Of a stretch of 64,000 nucleotides of DNA, positions 46,862 to 54,998 are shown in pieces. Under the pieces are notes generated by a model that searched no databases, was not told the origin of the DNA, and saw only the letters and a list, made by a program, of their open reading frames with translations. Positions within the stretch are counted from its first letter, which is position 1. Each line of letters opens with the position of its first letter. This DNA is from Bdellovibrionales bacterium CG10_big_fil_rev_8_21_14_0_10_45_34 (lineage in GTDB: Bacteria > Bdellovibrionota > Bdellovibrionia > Bdellovibrionales > 1-14-0-10-45-34), in contig PEZS01000011.1 of assembly GCA_002778785.1 (NCBI GenBank), positions 318,995-382,994 on the forward strand, given 5' to 3'. Made by a program: the position numbers and the translations under genes.

Positions 46862-46941
46862 CACCTACGAGAATTCCTGATACCAGCCAATGAAGGCAAG
46901 TTTAAAATGCGACGCACTTAAATAACTTCAGACTGCTTTTA

Positions 46942-47832
46942 CTAGGGCTTCACCGAAAAAAATCGGCGAAGCACAAATACTAAACCATCTAAAATGGTGC
47001 GAAACATTGGCCTAAATGACGGATTTCTAAGTAACCAGTTGGCCAGTGGCGGTGAATGAATGTAATACTGACGTGTTAATTTTCTTCCGAGTGTTGATTT
47101 TGACAAAACATTATCTCGAAAACTCAGCAGAGTGTGTACTTGCGGGTGATCGTAGCCACCGTAGGTCGCATTTGCCACAAAGCACATTTTAACCGTGTGA
47201 CCCGCGTCTTTAAAAAATTCGCGAAGTATATCTTGATTGCGGGCCTGTTTAGCATACTGGTCTGCAAGGCGAAAAAATTCTTCTTTGTTGGAAGAGGCCT
47301 TTACAAATTCAGCAAGCTTTTTTGCCACCGCAATCTGTCTATCTTTGTATCTTGGGCTGAGATCGTAGATTCTGTAAAGGTCCCAGAAAACGGAACAGAT
47401 AACATTCACTTCTTTTGATTTTTGCGCATCCTGAAACAAGTGGGGAGACAGCCCGCCTGGCTTAATCTCATAAATAATCTCTAAAACCTTTAGGTACTTC
47501 TCGTAGTTGACGGCGGCTTGAGAAAACGCGTTCGAGGCAAACTGCTCCCGCCCATCTCTTACGAGTTGGGTGCGCTTCTTCCAAAGAGTCATCTTTGTTT
47601 TTTCTTTGGCTTCTTCTTCGGCTTTGATTTTAGCGCCCTGAGAAATAAACTTTCCAAGAAGGGTGTAACATCTTGGGCAAACTTGATCTGGAATGACCTC
47701 TGTGTAACCCGAGTCTTGAAGCCGTAGTCGCATACCCGACTCAATCTTAACAAGCGTATTAACATGCGCCTCACACTTCGGGCACTTCAAGTCACCGTCT
47801 GCCTGGTTCGATTTGTCTTTTACTGCAGTCAT
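46942..47832 (-). CDS. Zinc-ribbon protein with C-terminal CFI-box domain
   Basis: A 296-residue protein. The N-terminal domain has two CxxC pairs (CPKC at about 17-20 and CPRC at about 52-55), a zinc ribbon. A helical middle follows. Near residue 217 the sequence CFVANATYGGYDHPQVH matches the CFI-box-CTERM domain (usual form CFIATAAYG..HPEV), with the following FRDNVLSKSTLGRKLTRQYYIHSPPLANWL also typical. That domain is known only by sequence and its function is unclear. The last segment is hydrophobic and basic, as in other CFI-box proteins, suggesting membrane association. Confidence 0.7.
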   Translation of the reverse strand: MTAVKDKSNQADGDLKCPKCEAHVNTLVKIESGMRLRLQDSGYTEVIPDQVCPRCYTLLGKFISQGAKIKAEEEAKEKTKMTLWKKRTQLVRDGREQFASNAFSQAAVNYEKYLKVLEIIYEIKPGGLSPHLFQDAQKSKEVNVICSVFWDLYRIYDLSPRYKDRQIAVAKKLAEFVKASSNKEEFFRLADQYAKQARNQDILREFFKDAGHTVKMCFVANATYGGYDHPQVHTLLSFRDNVLSKSTLGRKLTRQYYIHSPPLANWLLRNPSFRPMFRTILDGLVFVLRRFFSVKP

Positions 47833-47875
47833 CTTCGTCCTTGAAGCAATTTCAGCTCTATCAGGTTAGCAGCTC

Positions 47876-48712
47876 TTAATGGCATTGTTTACGTAAACCA
47901 AGGGCCCCATACAAGCCTGACCACTCGTCGAGGTCAGTGGCATCAACGATCAAACCTTCGTGGAACAACCTAGGCAAAGAGTTCTTAAGCTCTCTTTGGA
48001 TTTGTTTTGATATTTTCGACCAGGCTGCAGCAGCGCCACCAGCCAGCACAACAACCGAAGGATTAAAAATCATCACGACATTATAGACTGCTATTGCCAC
48101 GGCTTTTGTCCAGCTGGTCGCTCTATCTGAAGGCGAATTGAATAGATTTTCAATGTCACCAACGCTACCGCTACCGATATATTTTTCGAGGCTACCGTCA
48201 AAAAAGAATTCCTGAGCCATCGTCGGATTGACAACTGTGTGGCCAAATTCCACGGCCTGACCGCGACTACCAACAATTAGTCGCCCGTCATTGATGACGC
48301 CACTTCCAAGGCCAGTACCAAGAGTCAGCGCCACTAAGTAGCTAGTGCCCTTGTATTTGCCGTAGTAATATTCAGCGAGAGCTGCGCAGTTGGCATCGTT
48401 TTCAAATTTCACTTCCGCGCCAAATCGCTTTTCGAGGGCTTCTTTTAATTCAAAGCCGTTGAACTCTTGCAAATTGGGGGTATCTATCAAAACACCTCTT
48501 TGAAGATCTATAGGCCCCGGCGACGCTACCCAGATATGACTAATGCTATCTTCAATTCGCTTTGTGTATTGGTAAACAGATTCCACCCATTTTTTGGGTC
48601 CAAGCTTCGCTTCAGTCTTGATAAGAGTCTTATCGTTAATGAAATTTTCGTCTTTCGAAATCCAACCTAACTTTGTGTTGGTTCCGCCTAAATCAATGAG
48701 AATCTCTGCCAT
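47876..48712 (-). CDS. ROK-family sugar kinase
   Basis: About 278 residues from ATG 48712. The ATP-binding motif DLGGTNTKLG is at residues 7-16. ENDANCAALAEYYYGK, LTLGTGLGSGVI and EFGHTVV are ROK landmarks. The cysteine-rich zinc motif (CxCGxxGCxE) usual after the EFGH segment is absent here, as in some ROK kinases. It probably phosphorylates glucose or a related hexose; a direct assignment as glucokinase is not possible. No ribosome site stands out before ATG 48712; the frame extends upstream without one. Confidence 0.8.
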   Translation of the reverse strand: MAEILIDLGGTNTKLGWISKDENFINDKTLIKTEAKLGPKKWVESVYQYTKRIEDSISHIWVASPGPIDLQRGVLIDTPNLQEFNGFELKEALEKRFGAEVKFENDANCAALAEYYYGKYKGTSYLVALTLGTGLGSGVINDGRLIVGSRGQAVEFGHTVVNPTMAQEFFFDGSLEKYIGSGSVGDIENLFNSPSDRATSWTKAVAIAVYNVVMIFNPSVVVLAGGAAAAWSKISKQIQRELKNSLPRLFHEGLIVDATDLDEWSGLYGALGLRKQCH

Positions 48713-48883
48713 ATAAACACGATAACAATGCTGCACCATTACGTCTAGGCGTGTGAGCTCACTTGGGAGCAAGCGCGGAGGATAAAGCGGGAGTCTCTAG
48801 TGTGGGAACTCAGTAGAGATGGCAGAACACCTAGGCTGAGGAGCGCCAAGGGCAACAAGAAAGTGTTCGTTTTAAAAACTCAC

Positions 48884-49216
48884 TTACGGATATCCGCTGG
48901 CAACGCTTCGCTTGTCGACCTCAGGCTTTAAAGCCGGTCTCTCTCGAAGCTCAACTGTGAATTCGTCTACGGTCGATGCGGGATTTCTGCTTACGCTCGA
49001 AATATTTTTTTGAGACGCAGGCTTAGATTTCGTCAGCGTAACTGAGCGCTCTTCCCGACTTTGGGCCTGCGGATTTTTGGTTTTTCTCTCGTGAATTTGC
49101 GTGAGGACGCTTTTATCGCCCGGCCTCACCGTTGTGCAATTCTGAAATGAAAGCATTACAAATAAAGTCGACGTAATCAGTGATAAGTAAATCAACTGCT
49201 GCTTTATTGGAATCAT
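48884..49216 (-). CDS. Small putative lipoprotein
   Basis: A 110-residue protein of unknown function. An N-terminal basic residue and hydrophobic run end in SFQNC, a lipobox-like cysteine at about residue 27 (the FQNC form is not the standard LxxC). The rest is Lys/Arg/Ser-rich and probably disordered. Upstream lies a 218-bp divergent gap with the aldehyde dehydrogenase gene. Confidence 0.55.
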   Translation of the reverse strand: MIPIKQQLIYLSLITSTLFVMLSFQNCTTVRPGDKSVLTQIHERKTKNPQAQSREERSVTLTKSKPASQKNISSVSRNPASTVDEFTVELRERPALKPEVDKRSVASGYP

Positions 49217-49434
49217 TTAGTATCATTTCGGGTAGTACAAAGCTTTTGTTGAGCTAAATACATAGCACTTCAGACACTTTTGCTGAAAGGCATCATATGA
49301 CTCAAAGGGGTTCACAACTTGAGACAATACTGGCAACTGGCATCTCATATCGAAGCAGCTCCAGCAGGTCGCTGAGGTTAACGGACGAAGTACTGTCGAC
49401 TCAAAAGCGTTACAACTAATGGGAGATCAAAGAG

Positions 49435-50796
49435 ATGCCCTCGGTTACAACAGTTAATCCTGCAAACGGGAATGCAATTAGCAAGTACGAACTGCAGCCG
49501 TTCACGCAGATTTCAGAGCGTATAAGCTTGGGCCATAAGGCACACCTAGAATGGCGTGTTCTCGGCTTTTCTGAGCGCGCAATGATGCTAAAAAAAGTTT
49601 CGCTCGTACTTCAGCAAAAAAAGGAGTCTTTATCACGACTGATGTCTCTTGAGATGGGTAAACCCATTTCTCAGGCCTACCTAGAGATAGAAAAGTGCGC
49701 GTGGGTGTGCGATCACTACGCCGAAAATGCCGAGGAATATTTAACGGCAGAGATCGTGACAGAACCTAATTTGAACGCAGAGGTTGTTTGCCAGCCCCTT
49801 GGGGTTGTGTTTGCTGTTATGCCTTGGAACTTCCCGTTTTGGCAGGTTTTTCGCTTTGCTGCGCCGGCATTGATGGCGGGCAACGTGGGCCTACTGAAAC
49901 ACTCTTCAAATACCACGGGCTGCGCACTAGAAATTGAGAAAGTTTTTTTAACGGCGGGCCTTCCAGAGGGTATATTTCAAACCGTTGTTTGCGATCATCA
50001 GGTGACCGAGCAAATCATTGCGCACCCGCTAGTTAGGGCGGTCACTTTAACTGGCAGCTCTGAGGCGGGACAAAAAATTGCCGCGATTGCGGGTAAGTAT
50101 TTAAAAAAGAGCGTTTTAGAGCTTGGCGGCAGCGATCCGTACATTGTGTTAAAAGATGCAAACATTGATGATGCCGTAAAAGCTTGCGTGAAATCTCGGC
50201 TCATTAACACTGGGCAAAGCTGTATTGCCGCTAAAAGGTTTATTGTTGAAGCACCCATCTACGAAAAGTTCACAAAAGAAGTTGTCGAAGAGATGAGCCG
50301 CAAAAAAGTAGGCGCTCCTTTAGACGATCTTGATTTAGGCCCCATGGCACGAGTCGATCTACGAGACGAACTTCACAAACAAGTCATTAGATCTGTCCAA
50401 GAAGGTGCGAAGCTGCTACTCGGCGGTACTCTGCCTGAAATGCCAGGCGCTTACTACATGCCAACGGTACTCTCTGATGTGCTACCTGAGCACACTTGTT
50501 TTCGTGAAGAGCTTTTTGGCCCCGTTGCAGCTATTGTACGCGCGCAAGACGCCAGCCACGCCGTAGAACTTGCAAACACAAGTGAGTTTGGCTTAGGCGC
50601 TGCCGTTTTTACCGAGAGCCGAACGGCAGCTCATAAAATAGCCCTAAAAATTGACTCGGGTTGCGTTTTTATAAATGACTTTGTAAAGAGCGACCCGAGA
50701 CTGCCTTTTGGGGGCATCAAGTCTTCAGGTTACGGCAGAGAACTCAGCCATTACGGAATTAAAGAGTTTTGCAATATAAAGACAATCGCTGGTTAG
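49435..50796 (+). CDS. NAD(P)-dependent aldehyde dehydrogenase (succinate-semialdehyde type)
   Basis: A 453-residue ALDH-superfamily enzyme oxidising an aldehyde to an acid. Catalytic C263 lies in NTGQSCIAAKR and the general base E229 in LELGGSDP; cofactor-binding PWNFPFW and the C-terminal PFGGIKSSGYGREL are intact. The short length and the NTGQSC form agree best with Sad/YneI-type succinate-semialdehyde dehydrogenases, so GABA or related metabolism is likely. A GGGAGAT-like site precedes ATG 49435. The following hypothetical gene starts after a 60-bp gap and might be co-transcribed. Confidence 0.9.
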   Translation: MPSVTTVNPANGNAISKYELQPFTQISERISLGHKAHLEWRVLGFSERAMMLKKVSLVLQQKKESLSRLMSLEMGKPISQAYLEIEKCAWVCDHYAENAEEYLTAEIVTEPNLNAEVVCQPLGVVFAVMPWNFPFWQVFRFAAPALMAGNVGLLKHSSNTTGCALEIEKVFLTAGLPEGIFQTVVCDHQVTEQIIAHPLVRAVTLTGSSEAGQKIAAIAGKYLKKSVLELGGSDPYIVLKDANIDDAVKACVKSRLINTGQSCIAAKRFIVEAPIYEKFTKEVVEEMSRKKVGAPLDDLDLGPMARVDLRDELHKQVIRSVQEGAKLLLGGTLPEMPGAYYMPTVLSDVLPEHTCFREELFGPVAAIVRAQDASHAVELANTSEFGLGAAVFTESRTAAHKIALKIDSGCVFINDFVKSDPRLPFGGIKSSGYGRELSHYGIKEFCNIKTIAG

Positions 50797-50856
50797 TCGA
50801 AGTACTAACGACGAAGGGCCGACAATGAACAGCCTATGGGAGCGGGTGAACAAAAC

Positions 50857-51474
50857 ATGAATTCAGAGTTAAAGGATTGGGCAAGCGGTAACCCTTCTTG
50901 TGAACTATTAATTGAGCTAAGAGCCAACACAATGCCCTCTTCATTTAGGCAAGACATTGCAGCATGCATAGGTGCTCTTTACAAAGAAAGTCCGGTCAAT
51001 GCCTTTAGCCTAGATGGCGGCGGAAGGCTTCAAGTCATCACTGAAATGCCCAATTTAAAAACACAAGCCCTGCAGTTTGGTGATCAGTTAAAAACCGGGG
51101 GGCAGACGCTGTTAAGTGAGCGCTCTAGTCCTAATAGGATTGATCTACCTTTTGATGAAACGTGTTTTTTAATTGATGCCGAAAAGGCCAGAGCAAAAAA
51201 TGTGGCCGCGCTTGCTCACGCCCTTTGCGAGGTTCGCTTTAAGCCCGACAAGTATTTACTTATAAAGCGTTCACTTGTACCGGATGCCTCTAACTTGCCA
51301 ACACTCGCACAAGTTGAGGGCTCTTTACTCAAGATGCTCAGCGATCGCTACAAGGCGTCTCTTGGACCCTGGTATTTGTATGAGTTTTACTCTGACAGCG
51401 GCCCTAGCGGCGAGAGCCGTGTGAATCTTTACGGGGTCTCTCGCTCGGGTAAACTGAGTATGCTTTACAGTTAG
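50857..51474 (+). CDS. Hypothetical protein
   Basis: About 205 residues (ATG 50857; an ATG at 50836 is also possible). No signal peptide or membrane segment. The C-terminal half contains YLLIKRSLVPDA and GPWYLYEFYSD, well-formed strands but no motif I recognise. It lies between the aldehyde dehydrogenase and the tmRNA gene on the same strand. Composition matches the chromosome, not the ICE. Confidence 0.6.
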   Translation: MNSELKDWASGNPSCELLIELRANTMPSSFRQDIAACIGALYKESPVNAFSLDGGGRLQVITEMPNLKTQALQFGDQLKTGGQTLLSERSSPNRIDLPFDETCFLIDAEKARAKNVAALAHALCEVRFKPDKYLLIKRSLVPDASNLPTLAQVEGSLLKMLSDRYKASLGPWYLYEFYSDSGPSGESRVNLYGVSRSGKLSMLYS

Positions 51475-51628
51475 CGGATTTCGCAAGGACCGCGAAAGCC
51501 ACGACCCTTACCCGCCTGGCTTAGCGAATTTACAGGGGGTAGAGCCAAATTATCGTTGTGGATAACTTGGCAATAATTGTGTATAGTGAAGTGTTACGTC
51601 TTTAAAGCTTTTCAGGAGAACCCTCTTT

Positions 51629-51980
51629 GGGGGTGCACTGGTTTCGACGTGGGTAAAGAAGCTTAGGGAGCAGGTAGAGGCGCATGAGGACCTCTCAAAA
51701 AACGTGCACTTGTAGTTGCAAACCAAAACTTTGCACTTGCTGCCTAATTTAGTGTAGCACGCTGATTCAAGAAATGGTGATGGTCTTGATGAGGTGTCAC
51801 TTTAGTCACCTCGGTCGAAAGTGGTTTTCTTCAGCGCTTTCAGCCTAAATTTTCTGAGGGAATATTTGTAAATGAGTTTGTTTGTGTACTTGCTTACAAA
51901 TCATTAAACGCAAACTAAACCTGTAGTGCCTTAACGTGGAAGACTTGCGGACGGGGGTTCGATTCCCCCCACCTCCACCA
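51629..51980 (+). ncRNA. ssrA: Transfer-messenger RNA
   Basis: About 352 nt. The 5' arm GGGGGTG (51629-51635) pairs with CACCTCC (51970-51976), with a G3-U70 wobble, the identity element for alanylation; ACCA ends at 51980. The T arm (GGGGG TTCGATT CCCCC) is at 51953-51969. The resume codon GCA at 51718-51720 begins the tag reading ANQNFALAA, ending in TAA at 51745-51747, an ordinary ssrA tag with the AA terminus read by ClpXP. It rescues stalled ribosomes together with SmpB. The gene is intact at the ICE junction. TATAGT at 51582-51587 may be its -10 element. Confidence 0.97.
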
Positions 51981-53719
51981 AATCTTACGCTGGACGAACC
52001 ATCGTCCATTAAAAAGCCGCCTAGATAGACACCTATCTCAGCGGCTTTTTTAATTTCTGCCATCTTTTCACCACATTCAGCTCCTCCGAACGAAGCCTCT
52101 AGTGGCCTACCAAGTTTACGAAAAGGGAGAACAACTCCTGATTGACCCTTATGGGCCTCTCTAACGGCCTCTGATTGGCGCTCTGTTCCCCAAAAATCTA
52201 CCATAATGACATTTTCGGGGTTCAAGTGAATGGTCTTAACAATATTCCTCAAAATCTCACGCTTTTTGGCCAAATTGGCCTTTCTAAAACGTTCGCTTCT
52301 GAGTAAATCAATTCCACCCAACAGATAATCTATGTCAATTTCTCTTTCGTGATCAGAATCTAGTTTTTGTTTTAGTGATTCAGTTTCTTCTTTCAAAAGA
52401 ACTAATTTTTTTTCAGATTCTTCCAGTTTGTTGATCAAACTGTTCAATCTAGCTGCATTTGAATTGGTGGCCATGATCGTAACGAGTTGGTCAATTTCAG
52501 CTTGAGTTTTTTCAAGCTCTTTTTCTTTCATTTTAACTAATGATTGATTCACCTTTGGCCGAGAATTATTCATGTCCTTTAAAATCTCAACAAAATGCTC
52601 TTTCATTGCCTGATTATTTAAAAACGAGAAAGCTTGTTTCTTAACAAGAGTTTCTAATTCAATCGCAGGGTATCTTTTAATACGACAAGAAGAAGCTCCC
52701 TTGTGACCATAGTAGAAATGTGTGCCATTTCTACCACTGCCTGATTGACCAAAGAGAGGAGAACCACACTCGTCACAAGTAAGAAGCCCAGAGAAAATAA
52801 AATCATGCTTTGGTGCAGATTTTACTTGTTTGTTCATATTCAATCTTTCTTGAACTTGATTGAATCGTGCTTCGTCAATGATGGCTTCCCAAGAAGCATC
52901 AACATATGAATATTGTTCTTCAAACTTTAAAAGCTCAGGAGCGACTTCTTTATTGCTTTTATTTATCTCTCTCTTTCCAATATAGGCAGGATTGGTCAGT
53001 GTTCTCCAAATATGATCATGATTGAATGGGTTTCCACCTTTAGCTTGACCATCTTTGCCGACCCACATTTTATTTACAAATCCACGCTTGTTTAACTCAT
53101 GAGCTACTGCTGAAATACTCCCAAGTTCAAAATAAAGATTGAATATTTCCTTAACAAGATTGGCTTCTTTTTTATTGAGAATTAAACGACCAGAGTTTTT
53201 AGTGTCTTTGTCATAACCTAGAAAAGGATGGCCACCGTTTAAAAGGCCTCGCAATGCACGAGAGTGAAAGTTATTTTTAATCCTTTCTGCTGTTAGCTCT
53301 CTTTCAAATTGGGCAAGTGCCATAATAATCGTCATGAAAACGCGGCCAGCAGGGCTTGTGGTATCAAAATCATATTGAAGACAAATGAAATCACAGCCAA
53401 GTTTTTCCATATCATTGATGAAATTTAAAAAGTCGGCGACGGAACGACTCAAACGAGATAACTCCGTAACCATTACAGTATCAATTCTTTTTTTCTTGAT
53501 ATCAGCGATGAGCCTTTGGAACTCAGGGCGATCAGTGTTTTTACCTGAGTAGGCCTCATCTTTATATAGATCAACGACTTTTCCCCATTTGCCATTTTCA
53601 TAGCGATTCTTCTCTTCAACTTTCATTCTTAATCGTTGAATTTGAGAGGTAATGGAACCCTCTTTGTTTTTTGCCTGCTCATCTGTCGATACACGACAAT
53701 AAATAGCAATCTTTCTCAT
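51845..53719 (-). CDS. Large serine recombinase (ICE integrase), reading frame runs into antisense tmRNA
   Basis: A 624-codon frame. The resolvase-type catalytic domain is residues 1-150, with nucleophile S11 in YCRVST and AQFERELTAERI. A recombinase domain (about 165-280) and a zinc ribbon (CDEC at about 309-312, then a later cysteine) follow, and a coiled coil lies at about 385-450. It would integrate and excise the element at the tmRNA gene. The last 45 residues (about 580-624) are antisense to tmRNA, and a bidirectional terminator interrupts the gene at about residues 556-570. A stop codon occurs only inside the tmRNA. The element-encoded part is therefore about 555-580 residues. AAGGA precedes the ATG, two bases after the XRE stop. 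Large serine recombinases rarely use tmRNA; tyrosine integrases are the usual ones there. Confidence 0.9.
   Translation of the reverse strand: MRKIAIYCRVSTDEQAKNKEGSITSQIQRLRMKVEEKNRYENGKWGKVVDLYKDEAYSGKNTDRPEFQRLIADIKKKRIDTVMVTELSRLSRSVADFLNFINDMEKLGCDFICLQYDFDTTSPAGRVFMTIIMALAQFERELTAERIKNNFHSRALRGLLNGGHPFLGYDKDTKNSGRLILNKKEANLVKEIFNLYFELGSISAVAHELNKRGFVNKMWVGKDGQAKGGNPFNHDHIWRTLTNPAYIGKREINKSNKEVAPELLKFEEQYSYVDASWEAIIDEARFNQVQERLNMNKQVKSAPKHDFIFSGLLTCDECGSPLFGQSGSGRNGTHFYYGHKGASSCRIKRYPAIELETLVKKQAFSFLNNQAMKEHFVEILKDMNNSRPKVNQSLVKMKEKELEKTQAEIDQLVTIMATNSNAARLNSLINKLEESEKKLVLLKEETESLKQKLDSDHEREIDIDYLLGGIDLLRSERFRKANLAKKREILRNIVKTIHLNPENVIMVDFWGTERQSEAVREAHKGQSGVVLPFRKLGRPLEASFGGAECGEKMAEIKKAAEIGVYLGGFLMDDGSSSVRFGGGGGNRTPVRKSSTLRHYRFSLRLMICKQVHKQTHLQIFPQKI
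51991..52008. other. Perfect inverted repeat next to tmRNA, candidate attachment-site arm
   Basis: TGGACGA-ACCA-TCGTCCA begins ten bases after the tmRNA CCA end. Large serine integrases bind imperfect palindromes around a central dinucleotide, so this site (or the adjoining T arm/acceptor of tmRNA) may be part of attL. The matching attR lies outside the window, so the crossover point cannot be fixed. Confidence 0.35.
52011..52051. terminator. Bidirectional intrinsic terminator between tmRNA and recombinase
   Basis: Stem GCCGC..AGATAG, loop ACAC, then CTATCT..GCGGC, flanked by five A on the left and six T on the right. On the plus strand it ends tmRNA transcription 31 bases past the CCA. On the minus strand it has the same shape with five T, and lies inside the recombinase frame, before any stop codon. 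Confidence 0.9.
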
Positions 53720-53721
53720 AA

Positions 53722-53967
53722 CTAATCCTTACTACGCTTGATAATGACATCAACATCTAAACCAATACCGTTAGCAATTCTTACTAACTGGTCAATGCTG
53801 ACTCCTCTTTCTGTTCCTCGAAGAATTTTATTAACATTTCTTCGATCAAGCCCAATCATTCGAGCAACTTCACCTTGCGATAAATTCTTGCGTTCCATTT
53901 CTTTTTCAATTGATGCAAGTAACTTTATTTTTATCTCACCACTTTTGTTTTCAATCAAAATAGTCAT
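53722..53967 (-). CDS. XRE-family helix-turn-helix repressor
   Basis: An 81-residue DNA-binding protein. The HTH (about residues 30-70) reads LSQGEVARMIGLDRRNVNKI, then RGVSIDQLVRIANGIGLDVD, as in small autoregulators and antitoxins (HigA-like and phage-repressor-like XRE). It starts one base after the TIR gene stop and ends two bases before the recombinase start. The 26-bp palindrome upstream of the operon is its natural target, making it a repressor of TIR, itself and the recombinase. The extra N-terminal stretch (residues 1-25) is not typical. Confidence 0.85.
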   Translation of the reverse strand: MTILIENKSGEIKIKLLASIEKEMERKNLSQGEVARMIGLDRRNVNKILRGTERGVSIDQLVRIANGIGLDVDVIIKRSKD

Positions 53968-53968
53968 T

Positions 53969-54910
53969 TTACAAACCTTGTATCTGTTGAATTGTAATTC
54001 CAGCAGCCAATATTTCTCTCTTTAAATCATTTTTCCAATAGCCGTATTGATCAAAACCAACGTACACAACGCCACTAATATCATTAGGAGTTTCAATGTC
54101 TCCTTTAACTAAAGCAGTAACTCTTTGTCGTCCTAACTTTGCCATTAGATAACCATGTTCAAGAACGACATTTTGCCTAGCTCTGTACCTATAACTCATT
54201 TTAGATTGATCATAATTATATATTGAGCCAACGTCACAAGGAGTGTATAGAACTACTGCAAATCCAACATTTGTGTAAGTTTCAATTTTTTCAATAATTG
54301 TTTTTCCTAAATTTGCCTGTTCATGAAGAATAATTGGAATAAGGCCTAGTTCAGTAATGTATGAAGCAACTTGGTATTTTGTATCATCATCTCTCCCATG
54401 AACAATAAAAACATGATTGTTATTAAGGGAGTCAATGATATTTGCTGGTAGATTACTTCTACCAGTTTCACGCTCCCTTATTGTCTTAGCTGCTTCAACT
54501 TGATCTTTTGAATAAAATCCTTTTTCGGATAGAGTCTTGAGTAGGTTATCATCTTTGATTGACCAATGAGTTCTGTTTCTTTCAAATAGTGGTATATCAA
54601 AAACTTTCTCTAGTTTTTCAAGTGATCCAGCAGGAAGCGGAGGTAAGATGGTATCAAACTTATATTCAATAAGAATATGATCACTCCTAACTTTTAAATT
54701 AGTGATGTATCCAACTCTCGAATCATGTTTGTCACCTTCAATTGCAAACAAAGTCGGGAAAGATTTTAGTTTATTCAAGGTTTCAATATTTAATTCAGCA
54801 AACTGATCTCTTATATAACTCTCAGTGTGTTCTAAATATCTTTTCTTATCGCATTGGTAAGGATCAAGATTCCATGAATCAGGGTTATAGCTAATCATTA
54901 AGTTGAACAT
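53969..54910 (-). CDS. TIR-like (CAP12/Pycsar-type, PF10137) nucleotide-binding protein
   Basis: A 313-residue protein. The C-terminal domain (about 166-305) starts HVFIVHGRDDD and continues GLIPIILHEQANLGKTIIEKIE and ARQNVVLEHGYLMAKLGR, whose E251 matches the conserved glutamate of this TIR-like family. Several members degrade NAD+ when activated in anti-phage systems; this one might too (inference). The N-terminal 150 residues form a beta-rich domain often paired with it (FAIEGDKHDSRVGY, PPLPAGSLEKLEKVF). No nucleotide cyclase is adjacent. AAGGA lies six bases before ATG 54910. It is the first gene of the three-gene operon with the repressor and recombinase. Confidence 0.8.
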   Translation of the reverse strand: MFNLMISYNPDSWNLDPYQCDKKRYLEHTESYIRDQFAELNIETLNKLKSFPTLFAIEGDKHDSRVGYITNLKVRSDHILIEYKFDTILPPLPAGSLEKLEKVFDIPLFERNRTHWSIKDDNLLKTLSEKGFYSKDQVEAAKTIRERETGRSNLPANIIDSLNNNHVFIVHGRDDDTKYQVASYITELGLIPIILHEQANLGKTIIEKIETYTNVGFAVVLYTPCDVGSIYNYDQSKMSYRYRARQNVVLEHGYLMAKLGRQRVTALVKGDIETPNDISGVVYVGFDQYGYWKNDLKREILAAGITIQQIQGL

Positions 54911-54944
54911 TGTATTTCCTTGTAACTTATCCTATATAAAACAA

Positions 54945-54973
54945 GACTAGCGTGATATATCACGCTAGTCAAG
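54945..54973 (-). promoter_or_regulatory. Promoter with a 26-bp perfect palindromic operator
   Basis: GACTAGCGTGATA at 54946-54958 is followed by its exact reverse complement (54959-54971). On the minus strand TTGACT (54973-54968) and TAGTCT (54950-54945) are spaced 17 bp apart and lie at the two edges of the palindrome, so the operator fills the whole promoter. A bound repressor would block RNA polymerase. The same palindrome followed by TTGTTTTAT could also stop transcripts arriving from the conjugation operon upstream. Confidence 0.8.
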
Positions 54974-54998
54974 AAAGAAATACATTCGTGAGATCAGT

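Noticed and set aside
51479-51497. Hairpin TTTCGC / GCGAAA after the hypothetical gene as terminator
   Set aside because: Short stem and no T-run.
51845-51980. Last 45 residues of the recombinase as a real conserved domain
   Set aside because: They are the antisense reading of the tmRNA 3' end; sequence is set by the RNA gene.
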